Positions 19,896 to 31,378 of a stretch of 64,000 nucleotides of DNA are shown here, in pieces. The number at the start of each line of letters is the position of its first letter. Position 1 is the stretch's first letter. Origin of the DNA: Aselliscus stoliczkanus (Eukaryota > Chordata > Mammalia > Chiroptera > Hipposideridae); contig CM066737.1 of the NCBI GenBank assembly GCA_033961575.1, positions 50,940,771 to 51,004,770 on the forward strand, written 5' to 3'. Below the pieces are notes generated by a model. The model made no database searches, was not told the origin of the DNA, and saw nothing but the letters and a program-made list of their open reading frames with translations. Made by a program: the position numbers and the translations under genes.

Positions 19896-22522
19896 TATTA
19901 TTATTTTTTTTGACAGAAAACTTTTGAATTAAATCAAGAAATGACAGTAGCATACATACATTATTTCAAAATATTTTCACTAAGCACCAAACAGAATAGT
20001 TGCGCAACTTTATCACCAAGAACCTCTTTATTATTGAAAGATTGACTAAAATTAATCAGTTTATTTAGATTTTTAATCAAGAAATCTAGAGCTGCCCATC
20101 AGAGCTTCTAATTAGCATGAGATGACCAGGTTAACAACCTGGTCAATTATGTAAGAAAAATAATTTTAAGAGCTTTGTTTAACCTATACATTTTCATTGA
20201 CGGGACCTGTTGGCCTCAACCTGCATATTGTACACAGAAACAATAAGTAGTATTACTTATAAAAGATAAATAATACATGGTCCCTGTATATTCAGAGGAA
20301 AATTATGCCTAATTCTCATGAGGGGCACAGAAACAGACACAAATTACTAAGCCTCCAGGGAGAACCAAGCAAGGTTGGCAGAGGACAGGAAATCCTCCTG
20401 TGTCTTGGGTGTGTGGCAGGGAGGGGATTTGGGGGCTTCAGGACCAGGCGGCATCCAGGCCAGACGACACCGTGAGTGGATGTGATGTGTCTGGGGAGGG
20501 GCTTTCGAGGCTGGAGAAAACATAGCAAGTCAAGAAAACAAGCCACAGAGGTTCTGCTTCTTCAGGAGACAATAGAGCGTTGGTTTGGGGAAAGGAGGTG
20601 TATTCTAGTAAGAGACTAAACAACAGAAACAGGGAAGTCATCCAGAGAGTGCCAGAAACAATGCCAGTCTAGAGCAGCAGATCAACAGAGAATTACAGCC
20701 TCACGTTGGCCTGTGGGACCATCAAGAAGGGGCCCGAACATCGTCCCCAGTGCTGAGGCTCCACATCCTCTTTGTGGAGGGTAAGACCCCTCAGTCCCCT
20801 CCCCAGCCAAAGGCCCCGGCCCTCGGAATCAACACTATCCACCATTATGAGCCTTCCTTAATGCAAAATTTCTGCTCCAAAACAAAAACAACACAAGCAA
20901 ACAAAACTCAAAACAAAAAGAGACGTCACAGTGACCTTTAACCCTCATACTTCACCTCTGCCCAAGTTGAACTATTGAGAACAGATACTTAAACTGATTC
21001 ATTAATGCAGAACATAACAAAATTTAGCACATCACTGCTCCTACTACATCTCCTACCAACCCAAAAAAGTAAAGATCACATGCCGTATATACTTAACCAA
21101 ATAAAAGTGAACATCAACTTAAGGATCATACTATATTATTACCACTACTCTAGGCTATTACAATCCTCTTCCGACCTATGTTCAAAATATCGCCATTCTG
21201 AGAGCTCTGGAGGCATTATAAACATTGGTTGCATTAGATTCCTGTTCTTGAGGTAGTTCAAAGTCTTGAAACATGGCAAGTTTATGTATTTCTACATATC
21301 ACTGAGGGCTCATTAACATAAAAGGCCTATAACCAGAATCCTCACCCACTGATTCACAGATCAGATCAGACTGGGTTCTCCTCAGATGATACAATCTAAT
21401 CTAAAACTAGAAACACACAGAGATTAAGTTATACAAAAATGTAAAAAGCAAAAACAAGCAGAAAAACAAAACATAAAAAGGAATCTGTCCGTGGTGTCAC
21501 ACTAAGTCTAAATTTTGCTACAAAAAAAAAATCTACTTGGTTTACAAAAGCTACAGGCATTTTATAAAATATAAAGAAATACCAGCTTATGGGCCAGCCA
21601 AGTGGCACATTGGTTAAAAGCTGGCTTGGGACGCCAGGGGCCCAAGTTCGGATCCCACATATGAGGGCCAGTGACACTGCCCTCTACAGCTAAAATGGTG
21701 AACAACAGCTCCACCTGGAGCTGGGCTGCTGTGAGTCCCTGGGATGGCATAGCTGCAGCCCCAGCTGCAGTGGGCTGCCACAGGCTACAGTGAGTGGCCG
21801 GCAGCCAGTGTGAGCAACTGGCAGCCGCTGTGAGCTGCCAAGAGCTGCTGTGAGCGGCTGTCCAGAGGCCGGCGACTGATCTGCCTCACCCGAGAAGAGC
21901 GCAATGATGATACCAACATGGGCCAGTGAAGCAATGTCCTCTACAACTAGACTGAAGAACAAAAGGACAGCGACTTTGTTCCCCTTCCCCGATTCCCCAA
22001 TAAAATCTGTAAAAAAAAAAAAAAAGAAGAAATACCAGCTTATAAAAACGGGAGGAAATTTTTAGGTGGGAGCATGAAACTAAAAGTGACTCGTTGTGTG
22101 GCAGAGTTCTAAAACGTAGTGTCCTCAGGAAGCGATGTTTGATAGAAGCCCTGTGCTTAGGCTGACTCACAGAAGCTCCAGGTCAGGCCGGCTCTTCCTC
22201 AGGTCTGCTTCATAGGTGCAGGGATGTTAGCAGACGCCTGCTCCAGGTAGGCCAGTGAGCCCTGGGGGACGTCGGCTGGCTTTTTGTGCTGCGCGCTGAT
22301 GTCCTCCAGCACCTGCTGCCAATGCCGCAGCTTGGTAACGTGTTTCTGGACCAGTACATCCTTCCACTGTAGCTCGTTCCTTAGTTCTGAGACATCCTCT
22401 TTGATAACTTGTTCTGGTTTCTGGACAGATAACTGCAATCTTTTCTGTAGGAAAAAACACTCTGTCTGTCTCGCAATATCCAGAAACTTCTGGATACACT
22501 GACCAACACCAGTTCGAATTTC
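19896..22522 (-). pseudogene. MED28: MED28 retrocopy (5'-truncated), C-terminal frame still open
   Basis: MED28 is a head-module-associated subunit of Mediator, the RNA polymerase II co-activator. From 22522 the minus strand encodes, without stop, the last 107 residues of the 178-residue protein: [54 protein letters not shown]. The stop TGA is at 22199-22201. I count about 8 amino-acid changes against the conserved mammalian protein (for example NELQWKD, PADVPQ, APMKQT). No introns, no start codon and no N-terminal 71 residues are present. A 3'-UTR-like region follows for about 2 kb, interrupted by a long SINE (21591-22024), and ends near an A-rich run (minus strand) at 19898-19910. No target duplication was found. 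The bases before 22522 (gaaacttag) could imitate a splice acceptor. A 3' exon of a real gene is thus a minor alternative. Confidence 0.8.
21591..22024 (+). mobile_element. Long SINE inside the MED28 retrocopy 3' UTR
   Basis: Complete head, body (gatctgcctcacccgagaag) and tail ccccaataaaatctgt plus oligo-A. Flanked by gaaataccagcttat at both ends, which shows that the UTR-like sequence was continuous before insertion. Confidence 0.95.
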
Positions 22523-22602
22523 TAAGTTTCAATAATAAAAGTATACTTACAATCTATTTCTGGAATGTCTGAAAGGATAGTACTGTACAAAAAAATCTGT
22601 TT

Positions 22603-22705
22603 GGGCTGGCCGACTGGCACGGTGGTTAAGCACTGGCTTGGGAAGCCAGTGGCCCTGGTTCGGGTCCCACATATGAGGGCCAGTGACACTGCCCTCAAAA
22701 AAAAA
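22603..22705 (+). mobile_element. Short SINE
   Basis: gggctggccgactggcacgg, B-box region ggttcgggtcccac, ccagtgacactgccctc, A tail. Flanked by aaaaaatctgtt on both sides. Confidence 0.9.
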
Positions 22706-23005
22706 AAATCTGTTGAGAAAATATAAAAAGTATATCAAATAGGCACAACGAATCTGTGAGATTAAAGATGCCGCTCTGAAAAATGTCTTTACTGTACTAA
22801 GTCACAAACACTACTGGTGAGAGTTTACAGTATGGAAGCGATGAGTCACCATACTTAAGTTAAATGTTAGATATTTGAAAGTTTGTGTGCAATGAATCTG
22901 TGAGATCAGTTGCACCTGACGGAGGGTTAAAGCTCAATATAAAATTTAAATAAACACCATTTGGAAGTAATGATTGTTGTTAAATCACTCATATATATTT
23001 CTTTT

Positions 23006-23121
23006 TTTGTTATTTTTTTTGTTTTTATGAGTGCAGTGTAACTGGCCCTCATATGTGGGACCCAAACCGGGGCCGCTGGCTTCCCAAGCCAGTGCTTAAC
23101 CACCGCACCACTCGGCCAGCC
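23006..23121 (-). mobile_element. Short SINE, antisense
   Basis: T-rich tail, gcagtgtaactggccctcat, ggacccaaaccggggccgct, head end ggccagccc. Flanked by atatttctttttt-type duplicates. Confidence 0.9.
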
Positions 23122-23130
23122 CTATATTTC

Positions 23131-23396
23131 TTTTTTTTTAAAGCTGAGCCATCCTGCCACCTGATGGCAGCTCAGCGGTAACTCAGCTCAGGCTGGGCAT
23201 TGAACTGCTGTTGCTCAGAGCTCAGCTCGCATTCTTTTTTTTTTTTTTTTTGAGGGCAGTGTCACTGGCCCTCATATGTGCGACCGAACCGAGGCCGCTG
23301 GCTTCCCAAACCAGCGCTTAACAACCGCGCTACTCGGCTGGCCCTCAGCTCTCATTCTTGACCAAGCTCTTAACCAACTGAGCCACTCGGCCAGCC
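23131..23396 (-). mobile_element. VES-like SINE fragment (outer element of a nest)
   Basis: agctgagccatcctgccacc to the head gagccactcggccagcc, split at about 23234-23342 by a short SINE. The sequence resumes across the insertion (ttgctcagagctcagc ... ccaagctcttaaccaac). Confidence 0.85.
23234..23342 (-). mobile_element. Short SINE nested in a VES-like SINE
   Basis: Poly-T, gagggcagtgtcactggccc, to head ggctggccc. Flanked by cagctcgcattctt and cagctctcattctt, so it inserted into the older SINE. Confidence 0.9.
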
Positions 23397-23664
23397 CACT
23401 CATATATTTCTTATAGCACTTTATACTTAATTTAAAAAAACTGTATATAACAATTATCAGGTTATTAAAACAGAATTACAAAAATATTTCTCATAGAATG
23501 TCAAAGACAGACGTAAGACTACCTATAGGCTCTTGTCTTCGTATGTCTACACACTGGTGGGATATGCTGAATCAATGGAGGAAGGGCAGCAAAAATGGAT
23601 GGGGTGCATTTTTACTAGGACCACCAAGTGAAAAAAATCGAGTTATAAAAATCTGTGAAAGTTA

Positions 23665-24095
23665 GGGCTGGCCGAGTGGTGCATTGGCTAAGAGTTGGCT
23701 TGGGAAGCCAACTCTAAGCAGCAGGGCCCCGGTTCAGATCCCAGACATGGGCCAGTGATGCTGCACCCTCTACAGCTAAGATGGTGAACAACAGCTCGAC
23801 TTGGAGCTGGGCTGTCATGAGTCGCCGGTGATGGCGTAGGCTGTAGGAGGGCATGCCCAGCTAGCGTGCACTTTTGTGAGATGCCGTGAGCTACCATGAG
23901 CAGTCGACCAATGGCCGGCCAATCTGCCTCAGCCAGGAAGAGCGCAATGATCAAAATACTAACATGGACCAGTGACGCAACTTCTTCCAAAACTAGACTG
24001 TAGAACAAAAAAGGACAGCAACTTCTCTGTTCCCCTTCCCGAATTCTGAAACGCTGTTCCCCTCCCCAAATTCCCCAATAAAATCTTTTCAAAAA
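23665..24095 (+). mobile_element. Long SINE
   Basis: Head gggctggccgagtggtgcat, body gatggtgaacaacagctcga, tail ttccccaataaaatctttt. Flanked by imperfect aaaatctgtgaaagtta duplicates. Confidence 0.95.
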
Positions 24096-24795
24096 AATCA
24101 GTGAAAGTTAAATAATTAAAAGAAAGGTGACTGCTTTTTATTTTTTTTTATTCTTTTATTCTTTTATTGTGAAATAAACATTTTTTTAAAATTAGCTTCA
24201 GGTGTACAACACAGTGCAATAGTTATATTTTTTACCCCTTAAAGTGACAACCCCCCCAATTCGCCACCCCACTCCTCCCCTCCCATATCATACATATCTA
24301 TTACAATTCCTTTGACTCCCTTCCACAGTATAATCCACATCCCGTGACTATCTATATATTCAATTACAGTTGGCATACAATATTATACAACATCAGTTTC
24401 AGTTATAAAGTGCAGTGATCAAGCCTCTACTCCATCCATGAAGTGGTCTCCCTAATAACACATGTGACCATCTGACACCCCCCAAAATATTTACAACATT
24501 ATTATAGTCCCTGAATTGTGTTTCATATCCTTGTCGCAATATTGTAGTTGACTATTTATGCTGTCTAATCCCTTCCCCTTCTCCCTCATCCCCACCTCCC
24601 TCCCAACTAGCAACCCTGTTTTTCCTCTCTGCCTATGAAACTGTTTCTGTTTACTTTGCTCATTCATTCAATTTTTCAGATTCCACATATAAGTGAGATC
24701 ATATGATATTTGTCTTTCTCCAACTGACTTATGTCACTTAGCATAATAGTTTCTAGGTCCTTCCATATCGTTGCAAATGGTACAATTTCATTCTT

Positions 24796-24903
24796 TTTTT
24801 TTTTTGGGGGGGGGCAGTGTCACTGACCCTCATATGTGGGACCTGAACCGGGGCCGCTGGCTTCCGAAGCCAGCGCTTAACCACCGTGCCACTCAGCCGG
24901 CAC
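24796..24903 (-). mobile_element. Short SINE within L1
   Basis: Poly-T/G run, gcagtgtcactgaccctcat, ggacctgaaccggggccgct, head end cagccggc. Confidence 0.9.
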
Positions 24904-24912
24904 AAAACGTGA

Positions 24913-25058
24913 TTTTTTTTTTTTTTAGCTGAGCCATCCTGCCACCTGTTGGCAGCTCAACGGCAACTCAACTCGGGCTGGCCTTGAACCGCTGTTGCTC
25001 AGAGCTCAGCTTGCACTCTTGAGCGAGCTCTTAACCAACTGAGCCATTCGGCCGGCCC
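24913..25058 (-). mobile_element. VES-like SINE, truncated, within L1
   Basis: agctgagccatcctgccacc to the head gagccattcggccggccc, adjacent to the preceding short SINE. The L1 word ttcattctttttt recurs on both sides of the pair. Confidence 0.85.
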
Positions 25059-25510
25059 TTCATTCTTTTTTATAGCGGAGTAATACTCCATTGTATAAAT
25101 GTACCACAGTTTCTTAATCCAGTCATCTACCGATGGGCATCTCGGTTGTTTTCAAGTCTTGGCTATTGTAAATAGCGCCGCAATAAACATAGGGGTGCAT
25201 ATATTTTTTTGAATTAGCGTCTTGGATTCTTCTGGATAGATAACCAAGAGTGGAACTGCTAGGTCATACAGCAGTTCCATTTCCAGTTTTCTGAGGTACC
25301 TCCATACTGATTTCCATAATGGCTGCACCAATTTGCAGTCCCACCAACAGTGCACCAGAGTTCCTTTTTCTACACACGCTCACCAGCCCTTGTTTGTTGA
25401 TTTATTGATGATAGCAGTTCTGACTAGAGTGAGGTGGTATCTTATTGTGTTTTTTTGTGTGTTTTTTTAATAACCTGCGCAATGTTTTTTTAATTTAATT
25501 TTTTATTTTA

Positions 25511-25828
25511 TTTTATTGGGGAATTGGGGGAGGAGAACAGCGTTGGGGAATCTGGGAAGGGGAACAGACAAGTTGCTGTCTTTTTGTTCTTCATTCTAGT
25601 TGTGGAGGATGTTGCTTCACTGGCCCATGTTGGTATCCTCATTGGGCTCTTCCCGGATGAGGCAGATCAGTCGTAGGCCTCTGGATGTCACTCACCGTGG
25701 CTATTGGCAGCTCACACTGGCTGCCACCTGCTCACGCTGGCTGCCAGCCACTCACTCTAGCCTATGGCAGCCCACTGCAGCAGGGGCTGCAGCTCACACC
25801 GTCGCTGGGGCTCACAGTGCATAGTTTC
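25511..25828 (-). mobile_element. Long SINE, head missing
   Basis: Antisense tail ttattggggaattgggggag through body to cgctggggctcacagtg. The tRNA-like head is absent. Confidence 0.85.
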
Positions 25829-26064
25829 CATCGGAGACAGCCAGTAATCTTTTTTGTGTTTATTACAAGTTTTCCTATTCACCAGAGTTATACACATAAA
25901 CAGAATATACATAAAGTAGCAGCAAATGCTACAGGTTGTTGGTGGGACTTTGGAATACCCGGCACCATACCTTGAGCTCCCAAGCTAGCCTGGAGCTTCT
26001 TAGGATCAGAAACCTAATCAAGGGTGAAGAAAGCAGTTTGTGTTAAGAAAACTCATGCGGAGAA
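25829..26064. other. Unassigned short interval
   Basis: No family recognised. Confidence 0.4.
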
Positions 26065-26491
26065 GGGCCGGCCGAGTGGCGCGTTGGTTAAGAGCTGGCT
26101 TGAGATGCCAATGGCCCTGGTTCGGATCCCATTTATGAGGGCCAGTGACCCTGCCCTCTACAGCTAAGATGGTGAACAACAGCTCCACCTGGAGCTGGGC
26201 TGCTGTGAGTCCCCCAAGATGGCATAGCTGCTGCCATAGGCTACAGTGAGTGGCAGTATGAGCAGATGGCAGCTGGTGTAAGCTGCCAAGAGCTGCTGTG
26301 AGCGACCTTCCAGAGTCCGGCGACCCATCTGCCTCACCTCGGAAGAGAGCAATGATAATACCAACATGGGCCAGTGAAGCGACATCCTCCACAACTAAAC
26401 TGAAGAACAAAAGGACAGAAACTTCTCTGTTCCCTTTCCCTGGTTCCCCAATGCTGTTCCGCTCCCCCAATTCCCCAACACATTCTTTAAA

Positions 26492-26493
<2 letters not shown>
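26065..26493 (+). mobile_element. Long SINE
   Basis: Head gggccggccgagtggcgcgt through tail tgttccgctcccccaattcc. The poly(A) signal is degraded (acacattcttt). Confidence 0.95.
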
Positions 26494-26552
<59 letters not shown>

Positions 26553-26620
26553 GGAAGGAAGGAAGGAAGGAAGGAAGGAAGGAAGGAAGGAAGGACGGAA
26601 GAAAGAAAGAAAAGAAAGAA
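26494..26620. repeat. (GA)n then (GGAA)n compound microsatellite
   Basis: About 25 GA units run straight into about 12 GGAA units and then degenerate GAAA, directly continuing the A tail of the preceding SINE. Confidence 0.95.
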
Positions 26621-27229
26621 AAAGAAGAGGTCTGCTCTAAGCCAATCCAGTTTTGAGTTTAAGTGAGGCTCAAAGGTGGGGTTTCCAAGTTGCTAAGTGA
26701 TAGCTGTTGGCAGGTACATTCCAGGCTGTTTATAGCACCCAGACTCAGAGATTCAGGTCACCATTTAATTCACCATTTAATTAATTTTATATGTAGCACA
26801 GCATTTTTTTGAAAAAAGAAGGTAGTAATTAACTTTATGAGATCAACATGGATACACTTTTCTTACTGCCAGAATCTAGGGGTATCAGGCGAGCAAGGAA
26901 GATGTTTTATTGATGTCCTAATGGGGGTTTTGCACAGGCATGCACTAAGGAAAGTTCCATGTATGTGAATTTATAGCTCATCCCTTAAAATGTAATTATG
27001 TACTTACACAAGGTGATGTATTAACACATAGATTTGCCTCATATGGAGGCAACCACCTGCATGGTATGATCTGAAGAATGATCAAAAGCCTCCTTGCTCT
27101 CAGATATCCACCTAGTGATCTGACTTAATTTATGATGTTCCCACCATTGATGTTACTTTTTTGGAGAAAGAATTAGTTCCAGAAGGAAGGTGTTAAAATG
27201 CAACAGGATCATTTAAAGAGGACTAACAA
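26621..27229. other. Unassigned non-coding sequence
   Basis: No family recognised. Confidence 0.4.
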
Positions 27230-27344
27230 GGGCCGGCCGAGTGGCGCGATGGTTAAGCGCTGGCCTAGGAAGCCAGCGGCCCCGGTTCGGTCCCACATGC
27301 GAGGGCCAGTGATACTGACCTCAAAAAAAAAAAAAAAAAAAAAA
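27230..27344 (+). mobile_element. Short SINE, young-looking
   Basis: Near-consensus head gggccggccgagtggcgcga with a long A tail. Perfect 15-bp duplicates aaagaggactaacaa flank it. Confidence 0.95.
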
Positions 27345-27589
27345 TAAAGAGGACTAACAAAAGATTGGGAACAAAACGTCTAGAATGCAGGCAGAGAGGA
27401 CATGCCTAAAAAGGATGCCCTGAGGGCAGCTCTGGAAAGTGCCACTGGAGGTGCTATGGGAGCTCTATGCACCTAGAAGGAGGATAACTGACAAGGGAGG
27501 CAGGAAAGGGAGACTGGAAGCTTTAGAAGACAAAAACTGACCATACCACAGAGTTGTGATGGCCCTGCAACAGTATCTAACAATACAAA
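27345..27589. other. Unassigned interval
   Basis: Nothing recognised. Confidence 0.4.
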
Positions 27590-27832
27590 TACATTAAGAA
27601 TTACTCTGTACAAATTGGAAGTTACAAAATAGTCATAGGGATGTAAAATACAGTAAGGGGAATATAGTCAATAATATTGTGAAAACTATGTATAGTGTCA
27701 GGTGGGTACTAGACTTATTGGGGTGATCACTTTGTGAGGTATATGAATGTCAAATCACTATGTTGTTTTGTACACTGGAAACTATTATAATATTGTATGT
27801 TGACAGTAATTGAAAAACAAATTCTTTCAAAT
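27590..27832 (+). mobile_element. L1 3'-UTR fragment
   Basis: Sense L1 3'-end text: agtcatagggatgtaaaata, aatatagtcaataatattgt, tgatcactttgtgaggtata, tgttgttttgtacactgg. Confidence 0.85.
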
Positions 27833-27848
27833 TAAACAGAGAATTATT

Positions 27849-28297
27849 GGGCTGGCCAAGTGGTGTGTTGGTTAAGAGCAGGCTTGGGACGCCAGCGGCC
27901 CCTGTTGGGATCCCACATATGAGGGCCAACAACACTGCCCTCTACAGCTAAGATGGTGAACAACAGCTCCACTTGGAGCTGGGCTTCGTGAGTCCCCAGG
28001 ACGGCATGGCTGCAAACCCTACTGCAATGGGCTGCCATAGGCTTCAGTGAGTGGCCAGCAGCAAACATGCGTGGCAGGCAGCTGGTGTGAGCTTCCAAGA
28101 GCAGCTGTGAGCGGCCGTCCAGAGGCCGGCAACTGATCTGCCTCATCCGGGAAGAGCACAATAATGATACCAACATGGCCCAGTGAAGCAACATCCTCCA
28201 CAACTAGACTGAAGAACAAAAGGACAGCAACTTGTCTGTTCCCCATACCGGGTTCCGCAACGCCGTTCCCCTCCCTTCAATTCCCCAATAAAATCTT

Positions 28298-28298
<1 letters not shown>
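27849..28298 (+). mobile_element. Long SINE, left member of a tail-to-tail pair
   Basis: gggctggccaagtggtgtgt to ttccccaataaaatctttta, ending in (TTTA)n. Confidence 0.95.
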
Positions 28299-28332
<34 letters not shown>

Positions 28333-28336
28333 TTTT
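28299..28336. repeat. (TTTA)n microsatellite
   Basis: Nine to ten ttta units between two SINE tails. Confidence 0.95.
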
Positions 28337-28345
28337 AATTTTTTT

Positions 28346-28785
28346 TTTGAAGATTTTTTTATTGGGGAATTGGCGGAGGGGAACAGCGTTGGGGAATCGG
28401 GAAAGGGGAACAGACAAGTTGCTGTCCTTTTGTTCTTCAGTCTAGTTGCGGAGGATGTTGCTTCACTGTTGGTATCGTCATTGCGCTCTTCCCGGATGAG
28501 GCAGATCGGTCGCCGGCCTCTGGATGTCGCTCACCACGGCTATTGGCAGCTCACGCTTGGCTACCAGCCGCTCACGCTGGCTGCGGGCCACTCACTGTAG
28601 CCTGTGGCAGCCCACTGCAGCAGGGGCTGCAGCCCACACCATCACCGGGGCTCGCACAGCCCAGCTCCAGGTGGAGCTGTTGTCAGCTGTAGAGGGCAGT
28701 GTCACTGGCCCTCATGTGGGATCCGAACCGGGGCCGCTGGCATCCCAAAACCAGCGCTTAACCAATGTGCCACTCGGCCGGCCCC
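28346..28785 (-). mobile_element. Long SINE, right member of a tail-to-tail pair
   Basis: Antisense tail ttattggggaattggcggag to head gccactcggccggcccc. Near-consensus and very similar to the copy at 30179-30615. Confidence 0.95.
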
Positions 28786-28789
28786 TAGA

Positions 28790-30170
28790 ATTTAATTTTA
28801 AAAAGTCAAGTCACATATTATATGAGAGTCGTCTAATTTTCCTAATGTTAGTATGTTGTTGAAAGTATTTGGCTGAGAACTGATGAGTTGCGGAAAAAAG
28901 TTGCAAATCAAGTATTACCAGAAAACAAGAGCAGAACTGGGAAAACTGGTTTATCATCCAAGTTTAAGTACTTAAATGCATATAGCCAAAAGAGACATCT
29001 TTACTGCCCTCTGCATCCTCATCATTCTTGGGATCAAAGCAGTCATTAAATACCTATTGGTACACTGAGCTGTAGCAAATGAGTAAGCACATGCATGATC
29101 CCCTGGCCTCATAGAATTTATGATGGTGTATTCAATTCCATGGCAGAATTACAGTAAATAAATTCAAAACTTCAAAATTAATGACTTACATTAATTAAAT
29201 AAATTACATATTTTCACTGAGTACGAACAAGGAGGTATGTTGCATTTACCAGAAAGGAGCAAAGGAGCTCAAATTAGAAATGACTGCCACTTTCTCAAGA
29301 CTTGTCTGGTGGAGATAGATTTTCAAGAGCTGTTTAAATGATGGGGGAAGAAACGAAGCTCATAGAATGGGATTGAGTGCATTTTAGTAGAATATTCAGA
29401 GGTGGGAATTAAATGAATGGATAAATGGAACATATTAGGGGGACCTCCGTTTCCTTAACCTTACATTTCCTTGAGGGAACATACAATAGAAGGACACCTA
29501 TGATCTCTATCCTTGACTTTACATTATGCCCTAACCAAGTGAAGAAAGACTTATCTTAGTAATGAGTTTTTGAGAAGAAACTGAGAATGTCATGCTCTGC
29601 CATTTCCAGGTCTTCTGTCTAAGGGTTTTATTGTGGTCTGCTTTGAGCTTGTGGGAGAAGGCCTGAGCTTGTCCCCTTTAGCCAGTGACTGGGTAGGTAA
29701 GCCTCCGTAATTCAGAGCTGGAGAGAGGGAATAGAAAACACTGAGGTCTCACAGCTCATCTCTGTCCTCCAGTCCAGTTTTGTAACTGATATTTTGATCT
29801 CTTCTTTGACTGGTGTCCTTGTCTCAGTTGCTTTCAAATTAGCAAGAAAAATGGTGGTGTTATTGATTGTTCTCCTAAAACAGAACAAAGCAATGGTTAT
29901 ATTTAGCAAGGAGAAGTGGAGAGGGCTGATAAGAAAGAGAATTTTCACGAAGCTCAAATTTCACTGTCGTCTTTATTTTTTTTTCTACAGCTATCATCAT
30001 GAAGATATGTTATTTAGTCCAGTGCTTCTCAAACTATATAGTGGAAGACCAATGTTTCTTTGTTTTAAATAATTACAGTTTATCATGGACTGATGCTTTT
30101 AAAAATGCAATAACAATCAAATAATATAAAATGATATTCAGTAAAAAAACAAAACATACACAAGCCCTAT
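28790..30170. other. Unassigned sequence
   Basis: No gene recognised. 30022-30060 (ccagtgcttctcaaac) may start an hAT-type MER element that continues after the next SINE, but this is too weak to call. Confidence 0.4.
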
Positions 30171-30178
30171 TTTTTTTT

Positions 30179-30615
30179 AAAGATTTTTTTTTTATTGGGG
30201 AATTGGCGGAGGGGAACAGCGTTGGGGAATCGGGGAAGGGGAACAGACAAGTTGCTGTCTTTTTGTTCTTCAATTTAGTTGCGGAGGATGTTGCTTCACT
30301 GTTGGTATCGTCATTGCGCTCTTCCCGGATGAGGCAGATCGGTCGCTGGCCTCTGGATGTCGCTCACCGCGGCTATTGGCAGCTCACGCTGGCTGCCAGC
30401 CGCTCACGCTGGCTGCGGGCCACTCACTGTAGCCTATAGCAGCCCACTGCAGCAGGGGCTGCAGCCCACACCATCACCGGGGCTCGCACAGCCCAGCTCC
30501 AGGTGGAGCTGTTGTTAGCTGTAGAGGGCAGTGTCACCGGCCCTCATGTGGGATCCGAACCGGGGCCGCTGGCATCCCAAAACCAGCGCTTAACCAATGC
30601 ACCACTCGGCCGGCC
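30179..30615 (-). mobile_element. Long SINE, antisense
   Basis: Tail tttttattggggaattggcg to head cactcggccggccc. Flanked by acaagccctattttttt on both sides. Confidence 0.95.
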
Positions 30616-30870
30616 CACAAGCCCTATTTTTTTAATAATTAGGTTCAACAGACATAAAAAATACTGTCTCATTGCTATAAACGTTTGTAAAAGCTAAATC
30701 TCATTTTCTGACTTACCACAGACCAGTAAAAAACAGCTCACAGAGCATCACCGGTCTGCCACCCATTCTTTCTAGTAGCATTGATCTAGTCCACTTTGGA
30801 TCACAGAATCCCTACCATCCTCCTTTCAAAATGACACATAGTAGTAGAGTGGTTAAGAGTACAGAGTCTA

Positions 30871-30972
30871 GGGCCAACCGAGTGGCGCGGTGGTTAAGCA
30901 TTGACTTGGGAAGCCAGCGGCCCCAGTTCGGGTCCCACATATGAGGGCCAGTGATACTGCTCTCAAAAAAAA
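30871..30972 (+). mobile_element. Short SINE
   Basis: gggccaaccgagtggcgcgg to an A tail. Perfect duplicates agagtacagagtcta on both sides. Confidence 0.95.
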
Positions 30973-31004
30973 AGAGTACAGAGTCTAGTAACAGACTTCT
31001 AATT

Positions 31005-31130
31005 CCCAGTGAATGACTAGTGGAGTCAATATTAATACCTTCCTCACAGGTTTGGTGTGAGAATTAAATGAAAATCTGTTTAAAAGCCCTTGTACTTAGC
31101 CTCTTGTAAATGTTCAATAAATATTATTAT
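31005..31130 (+). mobile_element. MIR SINE fragment
   Basis: taataccttcctcacaggtt, gtgagaattaaatgaaaat, aaatgttcaataaatattat. Confidence 0.75.
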
Positions 31131-31378
31131 TCTGGACCAATATCCATGTTGGGTGGTAGTATTCTGCTTATTGTATTGGAAGAGGCCTAAATGGGTGTAA
31201 AAAATATGCCCACAATTTGTTCTTTGAATGAGTCTGATTGCCTTGTCTTCTGATGGTTGGGTAATTGGGTCTTTGTGTTTTCTTTTGCCCAGAGGCTGAC
31301 AGAATCTGTGCAAGTGAGCCAAGGGGTTTGAATATTGGCTCTCAAGGCTGCATTGGTTCATCCTTGAGATGCAAACAT

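Larger units (their letters stand above)
24125..25480 (-). mobile_element. L1 3' portion with ORF2 remnant, antisense
   Basis: Begins with the antisense L1 3' end (ttattgtgaaataaacattt, caggtgtacaacacagtgca) and runs into ORF2. At 25070-25370 the minus strand encodes the ORF2 C-terminal text [20 protein letters not shown] and MFIAALFTIAKT, with stops elsewhere. It is interrupted by two SINEs (24796-25058). The same subfamily lies at 38240-38560 and, in sense orientation, 57190-58335. Confidence 0.9.

Noticed and set aside
26494..26620. CRISPR-like or tandem array
   Set aside because: Simple microsatellite repeats without spacers in a mammalian genome. No CRISPR array exists here.
30131..30439. 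Many 60-130 codon frames with text such as SLVAEDVASL or VELLLAVEGSVTGPH
   Set aside because: These recur throughout the window because they are translations of the long SINE in either direction, not genes.
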